A DNA stretch of 32,513 bases from Omnitrophica bacterium RIFCSPHIGHO2_02_FULL_51_18 (GTDB taxonomy: Bacteria; Omnitrophota; Gorgyraeia; 2-02-FULL-51-18), in assembly GCA_001804125.1 (NCBI GenBank), contig MHFI01000001.1:10884-43396 (forward strand). Direction: 5' to 3'. Of this stretch, positions 1-9,527 are shown piece after piece (position 1 is the stretch's first letter; each line of letters opens with the position of its first letter). The notes below the pieces were generated by a model, which saw only the letters and a list, made by a program, of their open reading frames with translations, searched no databases and was not told where the DNA came from. The position numbers and the translations under genes were made by a program.

Positions 1-1
1 T

Positions 2-250
2 CTCCTGGACGAGCCGTTTTCGGGGATTGACCCGATCGCCGTCTCGGACTGCCAGCACCTGATACAAGAACTTAAAAATAAAGGACTTGCGATACTCCTG
101 ACTGACCACAACGTGCGGGAGACGCTGGCGATCACCGACCGCGCTTACATCATGTACGAAGGTAAAATCCTGATTTCCGGCACCAAAGAGGAGCTGTTGA
201 CAAGCCAAGAGGCGAGGAGGATTTATCTGGGCGAGAAGTTTACGATGTAG
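2..250 (+). CDS. lptB: LPS export ABC transporter ATP-binding protein LptB, C-terminal fragment
   Basis: This is the 3' end of an ABC ATPase; the 5' part lies outside the window. The fragment opens in the Walker B / D-loop segment ([11 protein letters not shown]), continues into [10 protein letters not shown], and has the H-loop histidine in [11 protein letters not shown], followed by [15 protein letters not shown]. The GxDPIAV plus TDHNVRETL combination is typical of LptB, which powers lipopolysaccharide transport from the inner membrane with LptFG and LptC. That implies a diderm cell. About 82 codons are present, ending with TAG at 248-250. LivF-like amino-acid transporter ATPases are the nearest alternative, but the DHNVRETL stretch favours LptB. 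Confidence 0.85.
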   Translation, partial: LLDEPFSGIDPIAVSDCQHLIQELKNKGLAILLTDHNVRETLAITDRAYIMYEGKILISGTKEELLTSQEARRIYLGEKFTM

Positions 251-288
251 GTAAAATATGATACTATAAGTCGCTTAAAAACCTTGAA

Positions 289-332
289 AAAGGTCAAGGC
301 TCTCGAAGCAATGTCGCGGGGCCTTGACCTTT
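289..332 (+). terminator. Perfect 12-bp hairpin between lptB and hpf
   Basis: AAAGGTCAAGGC at 289-300 is exactly complementary to GCCTTGACCTTT at 321-332, with a 20-base loop. Only a short broken T run follows (TTTCGTTT), so it is a weak candidate for an intrinsic terminator of the lptB transcript. It could equally be a 5' UTR structure of hpf, whose preferred start lies 20 bases downstream. The hairpin is certain; its role is inference. Confidence 0.6.
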
Positions 333-352
333 CGTTTGAGAAAGGAAATAAG

Positions 353-670
353 GTGGAGATCGATATCAGCGGGCGTCATTTTCACGTGACGCCGGCGCTA
401 AAAAATCACGTTACGGAAAGGGTCAAGAAGCTGGACAAATATGCGTTGAAGCTTGAGACGGTTCATGTGGTTTTGGAGGTCCAGAAATTTCTGCATATTT
501 CGGAAATCGTGCTGCGCGGCAAGAACCTGCGCGTGACCGCGAAGGGTGAGAGCACGGACATGTATGCGGCTTTTGACAAAACTTTCGGCAATATCCAGCT
601 GCAGTTAGGCAAGCTCCATGAAAAGCGGAGGGACCATAAGGCGAGGCGTTACGAAGCCGAAGAAGTTTAA
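353..670 (+). CDS. hpf: Ribosome hibernation-promoting factor, short HPF / RaiA family
   Basis: Small ribosome-associated protein that binds the 30S decoding region and silences ribosomes in stress or stationary phase. I chose GTG 353 because AAGGA lies 6 bases upstream and the protein then begins (M)EIDISGRHFHVTPAL, the usual S30AE N-terminus (MxIxIxGxxxxVTxAL). The reading frame stays open back to TTG 284, but that extension would run through the hairpin at 289-332. The protein is about 105 residues, the length of short HPF/YfiA, and lacks the C-terminal dimerisation domain of long HPF. Conserved features are RVKKLDKYA and a basic C-terminus (KRRDHKARRYEAEEV). In many bacteria the gene lies beside rpoN and lptB; here it follows lptB directly. 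Confidence 0.9.
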   Translation: MEIDISGRHFHVTPALKNHVTERVKKLDKYALKLETVHVVLEVQKFLHISEIVLRGKNLRVTAKGESTDMYAAFDKTFGNIQLQLGKLHEKRRDHKARRYEAEEV

Positions 671-678
671 AACATGAA

Positions 679-725
679 CCCAGCCCTTCCAAAAGATATA
701 TTGAGCGACGCCCGGAAGGGCGGGG
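679..725 (+). repeat. Junction hairpin repeat, copy A1, at the tig start
   Basis: Left arm CCCAGCCCTTCC (679-690) pairs with GGAAGGGCGGGG (714-725) with one mismatch across a 23-base spacer. The right arm carries a Shine-Dalgarno-like GGAAGG with five bases before GTG 725, so the ribosome-binding site of tig would be locked in the stem. An ATG at 674, four bases after the hpf stop, opens a frame (MNPALP...RKGGVKS) that reads straight through the hairpin into tig. Related copies occur at 13137, 18480 and 19138. Confidence 0.85.
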
Positions 726-1984
726 TGAAGTCCCATATGAAAAAGCTTAAAGATTGTAAAATTTGCATGAGTGTGGAGGTTGAGGCGAAGCTTGTTGAAA
801 ATCGTTTCCAGGAGGTCTTAAGGGACATCCAACGGGCGGCGACGCTTCCCGGCTTCCGTCAAGGCAAGGCACCCATGGAGCTTGTTGAAAAGCAGTACAC
901 GAACGAAGTTTACGAAGAGGTGCTCAAGTCGCTTGTGCCGGAGGCGTACCATCAATCGGTAACGACGCACAAAGTTTCTCCGGTGTCCTTGCCATCCATT
1001 TCCAATATCAAAATGACGCGGGGATCCGCCTTAAGTTTTGCGGCTGAATTTGAAAATGCGCCCGAATTTAACCTGAGGAACTACAAAGGCCTCAAGATCC
1101 TGAGAGCGCCGGTTCAAGTCGCTTCGGAGGACGTGGAAAAGGGCCTGGCTTCGCTTTTGGAGGCACGCGCCGAGTTTGTGCCCGTTTTGGAATCGCGTGC
1201 GGTCCGTGAAGGCGATATTTTGCTGACCGACATCGAAGTTTGGAAGGGGGGTCAGTATCTCGAGGGCCGCAAGGGCGCTGCGCTGTCCGTGAAACCGAAC
1301 GCGACGGACGATTTTTTTGACAAAGTCGTCGGCGCCGAGGCGGGCCATTCCGTGGAAGTTTCCATGGAACCTACAGAAGAGGAAAAAAGACAGGGCGTTG
1401 TCGGAAAGAAGCCAATGTACCGGATCACGGTCCGCGAAATTCAGGAAAAACGTCTGCCTGTCCTCGATGATGAATTGGCGAAAGGTTTCGGCAAAGAGAG
1501 CGCCGAAGCGCTTAAGGAGGCGATCCGCACGGACGTTGCCGGCTACAAACAGAGTGAGTCTTACGAAAGCATGAAGGAACAGCTTTTTGAGAAACTTTTA
1601 TCGAGGGTGTCCTTTGAGCTTCCCCGGGGTCTTGTGCAAAAACAAAAAGAAAAACTGGTCGAGCAATCGCGGCGGCAGCTTGAAAAATTCGGGGTGCCTT
1701 CCGATCAAAGGGAGATTTTGGAGAAAAAGCTGCAGGATGCGGCGGACGTGAAGGCTGCCCGTCAGGTCAGGCTGTATTTTATCCTGCAGAAAGTCGCCGA
1801 GTTGGAAGACATCCATGCGGACGAGTCGGATCTGGAAAATCGTTTGAGGGCACTCGTCGAAGAGTCCGGCCGGCCGCTGGAGGAAGTGCGCTCCGTTTTT
1901 GAGGAGGATGTCCGGGAGAGTATGAAGGAGAAGAAAACCGTAGAGTTTTTGCTTGCCAACGCAAAATTAGAGGAGACAACATGA
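725..1984 (+). CDS. tig: Trigger factor, ribosome-associated chaperone and peptidyl-prolyl isomerase
   Basis: First chaperone to meet nascent chains at the ribosome exit tunnel. Starting from GTG 725 the protein has 419 residues. The N-terminal domain carries the ribosome-docking signature GFRQGKAP at residues 43-50. A PPIase domain occupies roughly 130-240, followed by the helical C-terminal chaperone arms, rich in K, E and R. GTG 725 is preferred because it puts six residues before the KLKDCK motif, as in typical trigger factors, and follows GGAAGG. Alternatives are ATG 737 and ATG 674; the latter adds 17 residues encoded by the hairpin repeat. The stop overlaps the clpP start as ATGA, so the two are coupled, as in the classic tig-clpP(-clpX) operon. 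Confidence 0.95.
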   Translation: MKSHMKKLKDCKICMSVEVEAKLVENRFQEVLRDIQRAATLPGFRQGKAPMELVEKQYTNEVYEEVLKSLVPEAYHQSVTTHKVSPVSLPSISNIKMTRGSALSFAAEFENAPEFNLRNYKGLKILRAPVQVASEDVEKGLASLLEARAEFVPVLESRAVREGDILLTDIEVWKGGQYLEGRKGAALSVKPNATDDFFDKVVGAEAGHSVEVSMEPTEEEKRQGVVGKKPMYRITVREIQEKRLPVLDDELAKGFGKESAEALKEAIRTDVAGYKQSESYESMKEQLFEKLLSRVSFELPRGLVQKQKEKLVEQSRRQLEKFGVPSDQREILEKKLQDAADVKAARQVRLYFILQKVAELEDIHADESDLENRLRALVEESGRPLEEVRSVFEEDVRESMKEKKTVEFLLANAKLEETT

Positions 1985-2586
1985 GTATCCTGATCCCGAT
2001 GGTGATTGAGCAAACCGGCCGCAGCGAGCGCGCCTACGACATTTATTCGCGGCTCTTGAAAGACCGCGTGCTTTTTATCGGCACGCCGATAGACGATAAT
2101 GTTGCGAATCTCGTGGTGGCGCAGCTTTTGTTCCTCCAAATGGAAGACTCGGAAAAGGAAATTCACCTTTATATCAATTCGCCGGGGGGTTCCATCACGA
2201 GCGGCCTTGCGATTTATGACACGATGCAGTTCTTAAAGTGCGACGTGTGCACTTACTGCATCGGACAGGCGGCCAGCATGGGCGCGGTGCTCTTGGCGGC
2301 CGGCACGAAGGGCAAGCGCTATTCACTTCCCAATTCGCGCGTGATGATCCACCAGCCGTGGGGCGGTGTGCAGGGCGTGGCCACGGACATCAATATTCAG
2401 GCGAAGGAAATACAAAATCTTAAAAACAGGCTGAATGAAATCCTGGCCAAGCACACGGGCCAGGCGGTCCAGAAGATAGAGAAGGACACGGACCGCGATT
2501 ATTTCATGTCTGCCGCCGAGTCCAAGGAATATGGCATCGTGGATGAGGTCGTGGCGAATATTCGGGCCATCAAGAAACAGCCATAA
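1981..2586 (+). CDS. clpP: ATP-dependent Clp protease proteolytic subunit
   Basis: Serine peptidase that forms the 14-mer chamber degrading substrates fed by ClpX, ClpA or ClpC. It has 201 residues, the normal length. The catalytic triad is visible: Ser99 in [14 protein letters not shown], His124 in MIHQPWGG and Asp173 in [25 protein letters not shown] is the usual substrate-channel segment. The start ATG overlaps the tig stop by four bases. In most genomes clpX comes next; here a serine-pathway aminotransferase follows after 22 bases, so the unfoldase must be encoded elsewhere. Confidence 0.98.
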   Translation: MSILIPMVIEQTGRSERAYDIYSRLLKDRVLFIGTPIDDNVANLVVAQLLFLQMEDSEKEIHLYINSPGGSITSGLAIYDTMQFLKCDVCTYCIGQAASMGAVLLAAGTKGKRYSLPNSRVMIHQPWGGVQGVATDINIQAKEIQNLKNRLNEILAKHTGQAVQKIEKDTDRDYFMSAAESKEYGIVDEVVANIRAIKKQP

Positions 2587-2608
2587 GTAATAAGTTGGAG
2601 TTCAAATT

Positions 2609-3712
2609 ATGAGTGACTTTCTTCTTTTAACACCCGGACCCACAGGGGTTCCGCAAAGGATCTTGAAGGCATTAAGCCTTCCGATGATTCATCACCGCAC
2701 GAAAGAATACCAGGCGATCCTGGAGCGAGTGAACGCGAATCTCGGGAAAGTATTCCTGACCCGGCATCCGGTCATGACGTTTGCGTCTTCGGGAACCGGT
2801 GCGATGGAGGCTTCGATCACAAATTTGTTTTCACAAGGCGATCTTGTCCTGTCGTTCTCGGCCGGTAAATGGGGCGAACGCTACCGTGACATCGCGCGCG
2901 CTCACGGGCTTCAGGTTAAAAGTTACGAGAAAAAATACGCCGAAGCGTTTGAGGCGCAGGAGATTGCGCAAGCGCTCGAAGATCACCCGAATGCGAAGGG
3001 CGTTTTGACGACCCTGTGCGAGACCTCCACGGCCGTGGCTCACCCGATTCAGGAAATTGCGAAAGTCACGCGCTTGGGTCGCGCGATTCTTTTGGTCGAC
3101 GCGATCAGCGGGCTGGGCTGTGACATTTTCAAAATGGACGAGTGGGGTGTCGACGTCACGGTATGCGGAAGCCAAAAAGGGCTTATGCTTCCGCCGGGCT
3201 TGAGTTTTGTGGCGCTGAACGAGAGGGCGCAAGCGCTTGTCCCGAAGTCCGTGCTTCCGAAGTATTACTTTAATTTTGCCCAAACGCTCAAGGCGATGGC
3301 GAAGAACGACACGCCGTTTACGCCGGCGATCAGTCTGGTGCGGGGTTTGGAGGAGGCGCTTTTCATGATTCTCGAGGAAGGGCTTGAAAATGTCTGGAAC
3401 CGCCACGCCCGGATCGCGCATTTTGTAAGGAGCAAGGCCGCACAGATGAACCTTCAGATTTTTGCCCAATCACCGTCGAATGCCGTGACGGCGATCGGGA
3501 TGCCCGGGGGCATCGTTTCCAAAGACGTGATCAAGCACATGAGGGACGCGCATCAGGTGGTGATGGCGGACGGGCAGGGTGAGCTTCAGGGGAAGATCGT
3601 GCGTTTTGCGCACATGGGCTGCTGCACGATGAAGGACGCCGAACGGGGGATGCACGCGTTTCAGGATGCCCTGGCGAAGGCGGGCTATGAGATTCCGACA
3701 GGTGTGCTATGA
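2609..3712 (+). CDS. Class V PLP aminotransferase (serine-pyruvate / alanine-glyoxylate type)
   Basis: PLP-dependent aminotransferase of 367 residues. The start is supported by TGGAG nine bases upstream. It opens with LLLTPGPTGVP, the class V signature of the serine-pyruvate/alanine-glyoxylate branch. Asp164 (LLVDAISGLGCD) should contact the pyridine nitrogen, and Lys190 (VCGSQKGLMLPPG) is the expected Schiff-base lysine. Its TGA overlaps the serA ATG as ATGA. That coupling suggests it performs or supports the transamination of 3-phosphohydroxypyruvate in place of a SerC, as proposed for related proteins in some archaea and bacteria. Substrate specificity cannot be read from sequence; glycine/glyoxylate metabolism is the main alternative. 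Confidence 0.9.
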   Translation: MSDFLLLTPGPTGVPQRILKALSLPMIHHRTKEYQAILERVNANLGKVFLTRHPVMTFASSGTGAMEASITNLFSQGDLVLSFSAGKWGERYRDIARAHGLQVKSYEKKYAEAFEAQEIAQALEDHPNAKGVLTTLCETSTAVAHPIQEIAKVTRLGRAILLVDAISGLGCDIFKMDEWGVDVTVCGSQKGLMLPPGLSFVALNERAQALVPKSVLPKYYFNFAQTLKAMAKNDTPFTPAISLVRGLEEALFMILEEGLENVWNRHARIAHFVRSKAAQMNLQIFAQSPSNAVTAIGMPGGIVSKDVIKHMRDAHQVVMADGQGELQGKIVRFAHMGCCTMKDAERGMHAFQDALAKAGYEIPTGVL

Positions 3713-5292
3713 AAAAAATTTTAATTTGCGATGATTTGGCCGAAGAAGGCCTGAATCTTTTCCGCGGCGAAAAGAATTTCGAGGTTATCATTAAGACGAA
3801 GCTTCCGGTTGAGGAACTCAAGAAAGAAATCGCGGACGCGGATGCGTGCGTGGTTCGCTCGGGGACGCAACTGACCGCGGAAATCATAGAAGCGGCTAAG
3901 AAACTCAAAGTCATCGGCCGTGCCGGCGTGGGCCTTGACAATGTGGACGTCGATGCGGCGTCCAAGAAAGGGATTGTCGTCATCAACACGCCGGGGGGCA
4001 ACACGGTTTCGGCGGCTGAGCACGCATTTTGCTTGATCATGGCGCTCGCGCGCAACATCCCTCAGGCGAGTGTTTCGATGAAAAAGGGCGAATGGGAACG
4101 GAAGAAATTCACCGGGGTTGAGCTTTATGAAAAAACCCTGGGCGTGCTGGGCCTGGGGCGCATCGGCACCGAAGTGTCCAGGCGCGCGCAAGGCTTCGGG
4201 ATGCGCGTGATTGCGTATGATCCTTTCCTGCGCGTCGACAAGGCGAACCAAATCGGCGTGGAGCTGGTGTCGTTTGACGAGCTTTTGAAACGGTCTGATT
4301 TTCTGACGCTTCATATGCCGCTGACGGCCGAGAATAAAAATATGATCGGTGAGAAAGCGCTTCTGAAGATAAAAAAAGGCGTGCGGATCGTGAACTGCGC
4401 CCGCGGCGGCCTTATCGATGAGACTGCCTTGGTAAAAGCGATTCAAAGCGGCCAGGTAGCGGGGGCGGCGCTCGATGTGTTCGAAACGGAGCCGCCCGCC
4501 GGCAATCCTTTGATCGGTTTGCCTCAAGTGATTGCCACGCCGCATCTGGGTGCTTCCACGGAGGAAGCGCAGATCGCGGTCGCCGTGGATGTTGTTCAGT
4601 GCCTGATTGATTTTTTCAAGGGAAAAGGCACACGCAATGCCGTGAATGTGCCTGCCGTCGATCCCGAGGTGCTGGAACAGCTCCGGCCGTATCTCTATTT
4701 AGCCGAAAAGCTGGGCGCTTTGCAGGCGCAGCTCATAGACGGCCAGATTTTCCAGGTGGATATTCAATATTACGGTCAGGTCGTGGAATATGAGACGACG
4801 CCGGTGACCGTTTCGGTGATTAAAGGGCTTCTGACGCCGATTCTGGCGGAGAGCGTGAATTACGTGAATGCCTCTTTTTTGGCGAAGGAGCGCGGGATTA
4901 AAATTACCGAATCCAAGTCCTCCGGTACGTCGCATTACGCAAACCTGATTCAGGTGGAGGTCAAGACCGATAAGAGAAAAAGCCTGGTTTCGGGCACGGT
5001 GTTTACCCGAGAAGACGTGCGCATCGTGCGAATGGACCGTTTTGACGTCGAGGCGGTGCCCGAAGGCTATATGCTGCTTATTTCCAACCGCGACGTGCCC
5101 GGTATTGTGGGCCAGATCGGCACGTTGTTAGGCTCCAACCGCATCAATATCGCAGGCATGACGCTTGGCCGCGACGTGCCCGGCGGCGAAGCCAGGACCG
5201 TGCTTAAGATTGACAGCGTCGTTTCGGAGGAAATTCTGCAAAAGATCCGAAAAGCCGAAAATATCCTGGACGCGAAGCTTATTAAATTATAG
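3709..5292 (+). CDS. serA: D-3-phosphoglycerate dehydrogenase, long form with ASB and ACT domains
   Basis: NAD-dependent oxidation of 3-phosphoglycerate to 3-phosphohydroxypyruvate, the first step of serine synthesis. It has 527 residues, the size of the long (type I) enzyme. The Rossmann motif GLGRIG is at 148-153, and the catalytic trio is Arg232 (NCARGGLIDE), Glu261 (FETEPP) and His279 (ATPHLGAST). After the catalytic core (about 1-315) come the intervening ASB domain and a C-terminal ACT domain from about residue 453 (MLLISNRDVPGIVGQIGTLL), the usual serine-feedback site. It overlaps the preceding aminotransferase by four bases, so two serine-pathway steps are probably made together. A long repeat element follows immediately. 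Confidence 0.97.
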   Translation: MKKILICDDLAEEGLNLFRGEKNFEVIIKTKLPVEELKKEIADADACVVRSGTQLTAEIIEAAKKLKVIGRAGVGLDNVDVDAASKKGIVVINTPGGNTVSAAEHAFCLIMALARNIPQASVSMKKGEWERKKFTGVELYEKTLGVLGLGRIGTEVSRRAQGFGMRVIAYDPFLRVDKANQIGVELVSFDELLKRSDFLTLHMPLTAENKNMIGEKALLKIKKGVRIVNCARGGLIDETALVKAIQSGQVAGAALDVFETEPPAGNPLIGLPQVIATPHLGASTEEAQIAVAVDVVQCLIDFFKGKGTRNAVNVPAVDPEVLEQLRPYLYLAEKLGALQAQLIDGQIFQVDIQYYGQVVEYETTPVTVSVIKGLLTPILAESVNYVNASFLAKERGIKITESKSSGTSHYANLIQVEVKTDKRKSLVSGTVFTREDVRIVRMDRFDVEAVPEGYMLLISNRDVPGIVGQIGTLLGSNRINIAGMTLGRDVPGGEARTVLKIDSVVSEEILQKIRKAENILDAKLIKL

Positions 5293-5349
5293 CAGAAGCA
5301 AGAAATAGGAAACAGGAAGCACAAACAATTAAGCACGAAATACGAAACT

Positions 5350-5466
5350 CGAAATCCGAAACAATGACAGAAATTCAAATTAGTCAAACTCGAAACAAGC
5401 GTTTTGGTCATTTCGATTTTAATTATTCGAATTTGTTTCGGATTTCGGATTTCGGATTTCGGATTT
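5350..5466. repeat. AT-rich inverted repeat, copy B1, upstream of purA
   Basis: The 177-base serA-purA gap is filled with variants of CGAAATCCGAAACAA. One arm at 5350-5364 is exactly complementary to TTGTTTCGGATTTCG at 5433-5447. The right side continues as four tandem copies of CGGATTT (5439-5466), ending four bases before the purA ATG. The same element in diverged form lies upstream of proS. It has no stop in the purA frame, so automatic start calling could wrongly extend purA to 5404. Confidence 0.85.
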
Positions 5467-5469
5467 AAC

Positions 5470-6752
5470 ATGCCCAATACCGTCGTTGTCGGCGCGCAAT
5501 GGGGCGACGAAGGCAAGGGAAAAATCATCGACATCCTCTCCGAGCACGCGGATTACGTCGTCCGCTACCAGGGCGGCAACAATGCGGGTCATACGGTTGT
5601 CAAGGAATGCGGTGAGTTTGTGCTGCATCTTATTCCTTCGGGAATTTTTCACAAAGATGTTCGCTGCGTGATCGGAAACGGCGTGGTGATTGACCCAGAC
5701 GCGCTGCTGCAGGAAATTAACAACCTGAATAAGAAAGGGATCTCGGTCAAAGGGCGTCTCTTCATCAGCGACCGGGCCCACCTTATCTTTCCTTATCATA
5801 AAACAGGCGACCGCCTGCGCGAGTCCCAAAAAGGCTTCACAAAAATCGGCACCACCGGGCGAGGCATCGGCCCCAGTTATGCCGATAAGGCCTCGCGTTC
5901 CGGCATCCGTATCGCGGATCTTTGCGACGGGCCTCTTTTTCGCGAAAAACTCAAAAAAAGCCTGCTGGAAAAGAACAAACTCTTTGAGAAAGTCTACCGC
6001 GCGAAAGGTTTTAAGTTCTCCAAGATTCATGCCGATTACTTACGGTTTGCAAAAGCGATGCGGCCCTACGTGTGCGACACCGCCGTTTTACTGAACCAGG
6101 CCATTCGCAAAAAAAAATGCGTGCTGTTTGAGGGCGCCCAAGGCACGCACTTGGACGTGGACCACGGCACGTATCCTTTTGTGACTTCGAGCTACGTGAC
6201 CGCGGGCGGGGCGGCCGTGGGGACAGGCGTGCCGCCGACGGCCATTGACAACGTGATCGGCGTGGTCAAGGCCTACACGACACGCGTGGGGGAGGGACCG
6301 TTTCCGACGGAATTCGACACAAAGCTCATGGCCCGGATCCGGCGAAAAGGCAGGGAATTCGGCGCGACGACCGGGCGGCCGAGACGCTGTGGCTGGTTTG
6401 ACGCGGTGCTTGTGAAGTATTCATGCATGATCAACGGCATCCAAGAGATTGCCGTCACGAAGCTTGACGTATTGGACGATTTGAAAGAAATAAAAATCTG
6501 CGTCGCTTACCGCCACCGCGGAAGGCTTTACCGCCGTTTCCCCGCTTCGCTTACAACACAGTGGGAGGGCCGGCCGGTGTATGAAACGCATCGGGGATGG
6601 ATGGCTGACACCTCGCAGGCCAAGAAATTCTCGGGTTTACCTGAGAATGCGCGCAAGTACCTTCACCGGCTTTCAGAGCTTCTGGGAGTCCCGATCACGA
6701 TCTTGTCGATAGGCTCCCACGAAAAACAAACCCTTTATCTGCCCGCCAAACG

Positions 6753-6759
<7 letters not shown>
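5470..6759 (+). CDS. purA: Adenylosuccinate synthetase
   Basis: Joins IMP and aspartate with GTP to make adenylosuccinate, the first committed step to AMP. From ATG 5470 it has 429 residues beginning MPNTVVVGAQWGDEGKGK, the standard N-terminus. Catalytic Asp13 lies in GDEGKGK (12-18) and His41 in NNAGHT. Further signatures are QGTHLDVDHGTYPFVTSS, TTGRPRRCGWFD for IMP and aspartate binding, and NKMD-like VTKLDVLDDL for guanine. An in-frame ATG at 5404 exists, but its 22 extra codons come entirely from the upstream repeat. The end overlaps the uppS start by seven bases. Confidence 0.97.
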
Positions 6760-7555
<796 letters not shown>

Positions 7556-7559
<4 letters not shown>

Positions 7560-8374
7560 GTCCGGTTATAAAATTTGTGAATCGTGTTTTTACAAGCCTG
7601 TTACTGCTGAGCGTCACCGCTTACATCCTTTTTTTTACGAATGTTTTCTTTTTTGCGCTGGAGGTCATTGGTTTTACGGCGTTGGCGCTGTATGAATTTT
7701 TCAGTTTGCTTAAAGCTAAAGGCGTCCATATTTACCGGCTGTTCGGCGTTTCGATGGGAATTATTATTCCGTCCATCGTGTTTATGGAACTGGGGACCAC
7801 GCAGTCGGGCGAGATCCTGTTTCTCGTGTTGGGCTGCCTTTTCCTGTTTTTGCTCCAGTTTTTTCATAAGGACAATTCCCAGGCATTGACCGGAATCGCA
7901 GTCACGCTTTTCGGCGTTTTGTACGTGAGCTGGTTCTTAAGTTTTGTGATCAAAATCCGGTTCATGGAGAACGGGATGTTGTGGGTTGCGTACCTGGTGG
8001 CGGTCACGAAGGCCGCTGACATCGGGGCGTACAGCGTCGGCACGCTTTTTGGGCGTAAGACCCTGATTCCGCACGTGAGCCCGAGGAAAACAGTGGAGGG
8101 GCTCGTCGGCGGGATTTCCTTAAGCATCTTTGTTTCCGTTCTGCTCGGCAGGCACTTGCCGATAGACTTCACGCTTTTTCATTGGGTGGTGACGGGCCTT
8201 TTAATCGGCGGCGTGGGCCAGATCGGGGACTTGTCGGAGTCCCTGATAAAGCGCTTCTGCGAGGCTAAAGATTCGGGCCGTCTCCTGCCCGGAATGGGAG
8301 GCGTGCTCGATTCAATCGACAGCATTCTTTTTACGGCGCCCGTCTTTTACTTTCATTTGAAAATTTATGCGTAA
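7556..8374 (+). CDS. cdsA: Phosphatidate cytidylyltransferase
   Basis: Membrane enzyme making CDP-diacylglycerol from phosphatidate and CTP, the branch point for phospholipids. It has 272 residues and many hydrophobic helices, starting with LLLLSVTAYILFFTNVFFFAL. The CdsA signature is near residues 228-256: SLIKRFCEAKDSG...PGMGGVLDSID. In the textbook pattern the last part reads PGHGGxxDRxD; here Met and Ser replace His and Arg, a variation I believe occurs in related phyla. GTG 7556 overlaps the uppS stop and is preceded by CGGGAG. The 3' end overlaps dxr by eight bases. Confidence 0.93.
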
Positions 8375-9527
8375 AACGGTCACGATATTGGGCTCCACGG
8401 GTTCCGTCGGGCAGAACACGCTTCGCGTGATCGAGCGCGCCGTGGATCGTTTCGAGGTAAAAGCACTTGCGGCCGGCTCCCGGGCGGATATTCTGACCGG
8501 GCAGATTGAGCAGTTTTCACCGAAGAGCGTCTACTTGAAGGACTCCGGACTTTGCGCGGATCTCCGGAAAAAATACGCCGCACGCCTTGAAGTTTTTTCG
8601 GAAGCCGAGGGACTGAGGGAGTTCACGAAATCCGCGGATGCGGACATTCTCGTCGTGGCCACCAACGGCGCCAGCGCACTCCTGGCGGTCATGGACGCGA
8701 TCGAGCGTGGGAAGCGCGTTGCGCTGGCGAACAAAGAAATATTGGTGATTGCCGGCGCGCTTGTGATGTCCAAACTAAGGAGCCACCCTTCCGCCTCGCT
8801 TATCCCTGTCGACAGCGAGCACAACGCGATTTTTCAGTGCCTTCAGGGGAATTCCGAGAAATCGGTCGAGAAGATACTCCTGACCGGTTCCGGAGGACCT
8901 TTGCGGGAAATTGAGGAGCACCGTTTCGTTGAAATTTCAAAGGAACTCGTGGTGACGCATCCGAAGTGGAAGATGGGGCGTAAGATCAGCGTGGATTCGG
9001 CGACGCTGATGAATAAGGGCCTCGAAATCATCGAAGCGTCGTGGCTTTTTAGCCAGCCGATTGATAGAATACAAGTCTTGATTCATCCGGAAGCGATCGT
9101 GCATTCAATGGTGGAATTTAGGGACGGAGCGGTGATCGCGCAACTCGGCGTTACGGATATGCGGCTTCCGATTCAGTTTGCGCTTTGTTATCCGGAGCGG
9201 CTGGCCTGCGAGGCCGGGCTTAAACTCGATTTTTCGAAGATTTCCCAGCTTCGCTTCTCGGCCCCGAATACGAGAAAATTTCCATGCCTTGGGCTCGCTT
9301 ACGAGGCGGCCCGCCAATCCGGCAGTGCGCCCTGCGTGTTAAGTGCGGCCGATGAGGTGGCTGTGGGGGCCTACTTGGAAGACAGGATTCATTTTATGCA
9401 GATACCGAAGGTCATCGAAAAAGTGCTTTCAAACCACCGGTTCGTCAAAGATCCGGACATTTCACAGATCCAATCGATCCATGATTGGGCCGTTGAGGAA
9501 ACCAAGAGATTATGCCAAGTATCCTAG
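8367..9527 (+). CDS. dxr: 1-deoxy-D-xylulose 5-phosphate reductoisomerase
   Basis: Converts DXP to 2-C-methylerythritol 4-phosphate with NADPH, the committed step of the MEP isoprenoid pathway. It has 386 residues. The NADPH-binding loop GSTGSVGQNTL starts at residue 9. Metal ligands Asp149 and Glu151 are in VDSEHNAIFQC and Glu220 in MNKGLEIIEA. Active-site segments NKEILV and GSGGP are also present. Its neighbours uppS and cdsA use isoprenoid and lipid substrates, a common co-localisation. It overlaps cdsA by 8 bases and rseP by 16 bases, so the four genes read as one unit. Confidence 0.97.
   Translation: MRKTVTILGSTGSVGQNTLRVIERAVDRFEVKALAAGSRADILTGQIEQFSPKSVYLKDSGLCADLRKKYAARLEVFSEAEGLREFTKSADADILVVATNGASALLAVMDAIERGKRVALANKEILVIAGALVMSKLRSHPSASLIPVDSEHNAIFQCLQGNSEKSVEKILLTGSGGPLREIEEHRFVEISKELVVTHPKWKMGRKISVDSATLMNKGLEIIEASWLFSQPIDRIQVLIHPEAIVHSMVEFRDGAVIAQLGVTDMRLPIQFALCYPERLACEAGLKLDFSKISQLRFSAPNTRKFPCLGLAYEAARQSGSAPCVLSAADEVAVGAYLEDRIHFMQIPKVIEKVLSNHRFVKDPDISQIQSIHDWAVEETKRLCQVS

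Noticed and set aside
3721-4545. 274-codon open frame on the minus strand inside serA
   Set aside because: It is fully antisense to a well-conserved gene, has a histidine/arginine-rich composition typical of mirrored GC-rich codons, and shows no recognisable domain. The same applies to the minus-strand frames at 2831-3469 and 5419-6030.
5439-5466. Four tandem CGGATTT units as a CRISPR or iteron array
   Set aside because: Units are seven bases with no spacers, and they form part of a larger inverted repeat.
5404-5469. Upstream in-frame start for purA
   Set aside because: The 22 extra codons derive from the AT-rich repeat, whereas ATG 5470 gives the standard PurA N-terminus.
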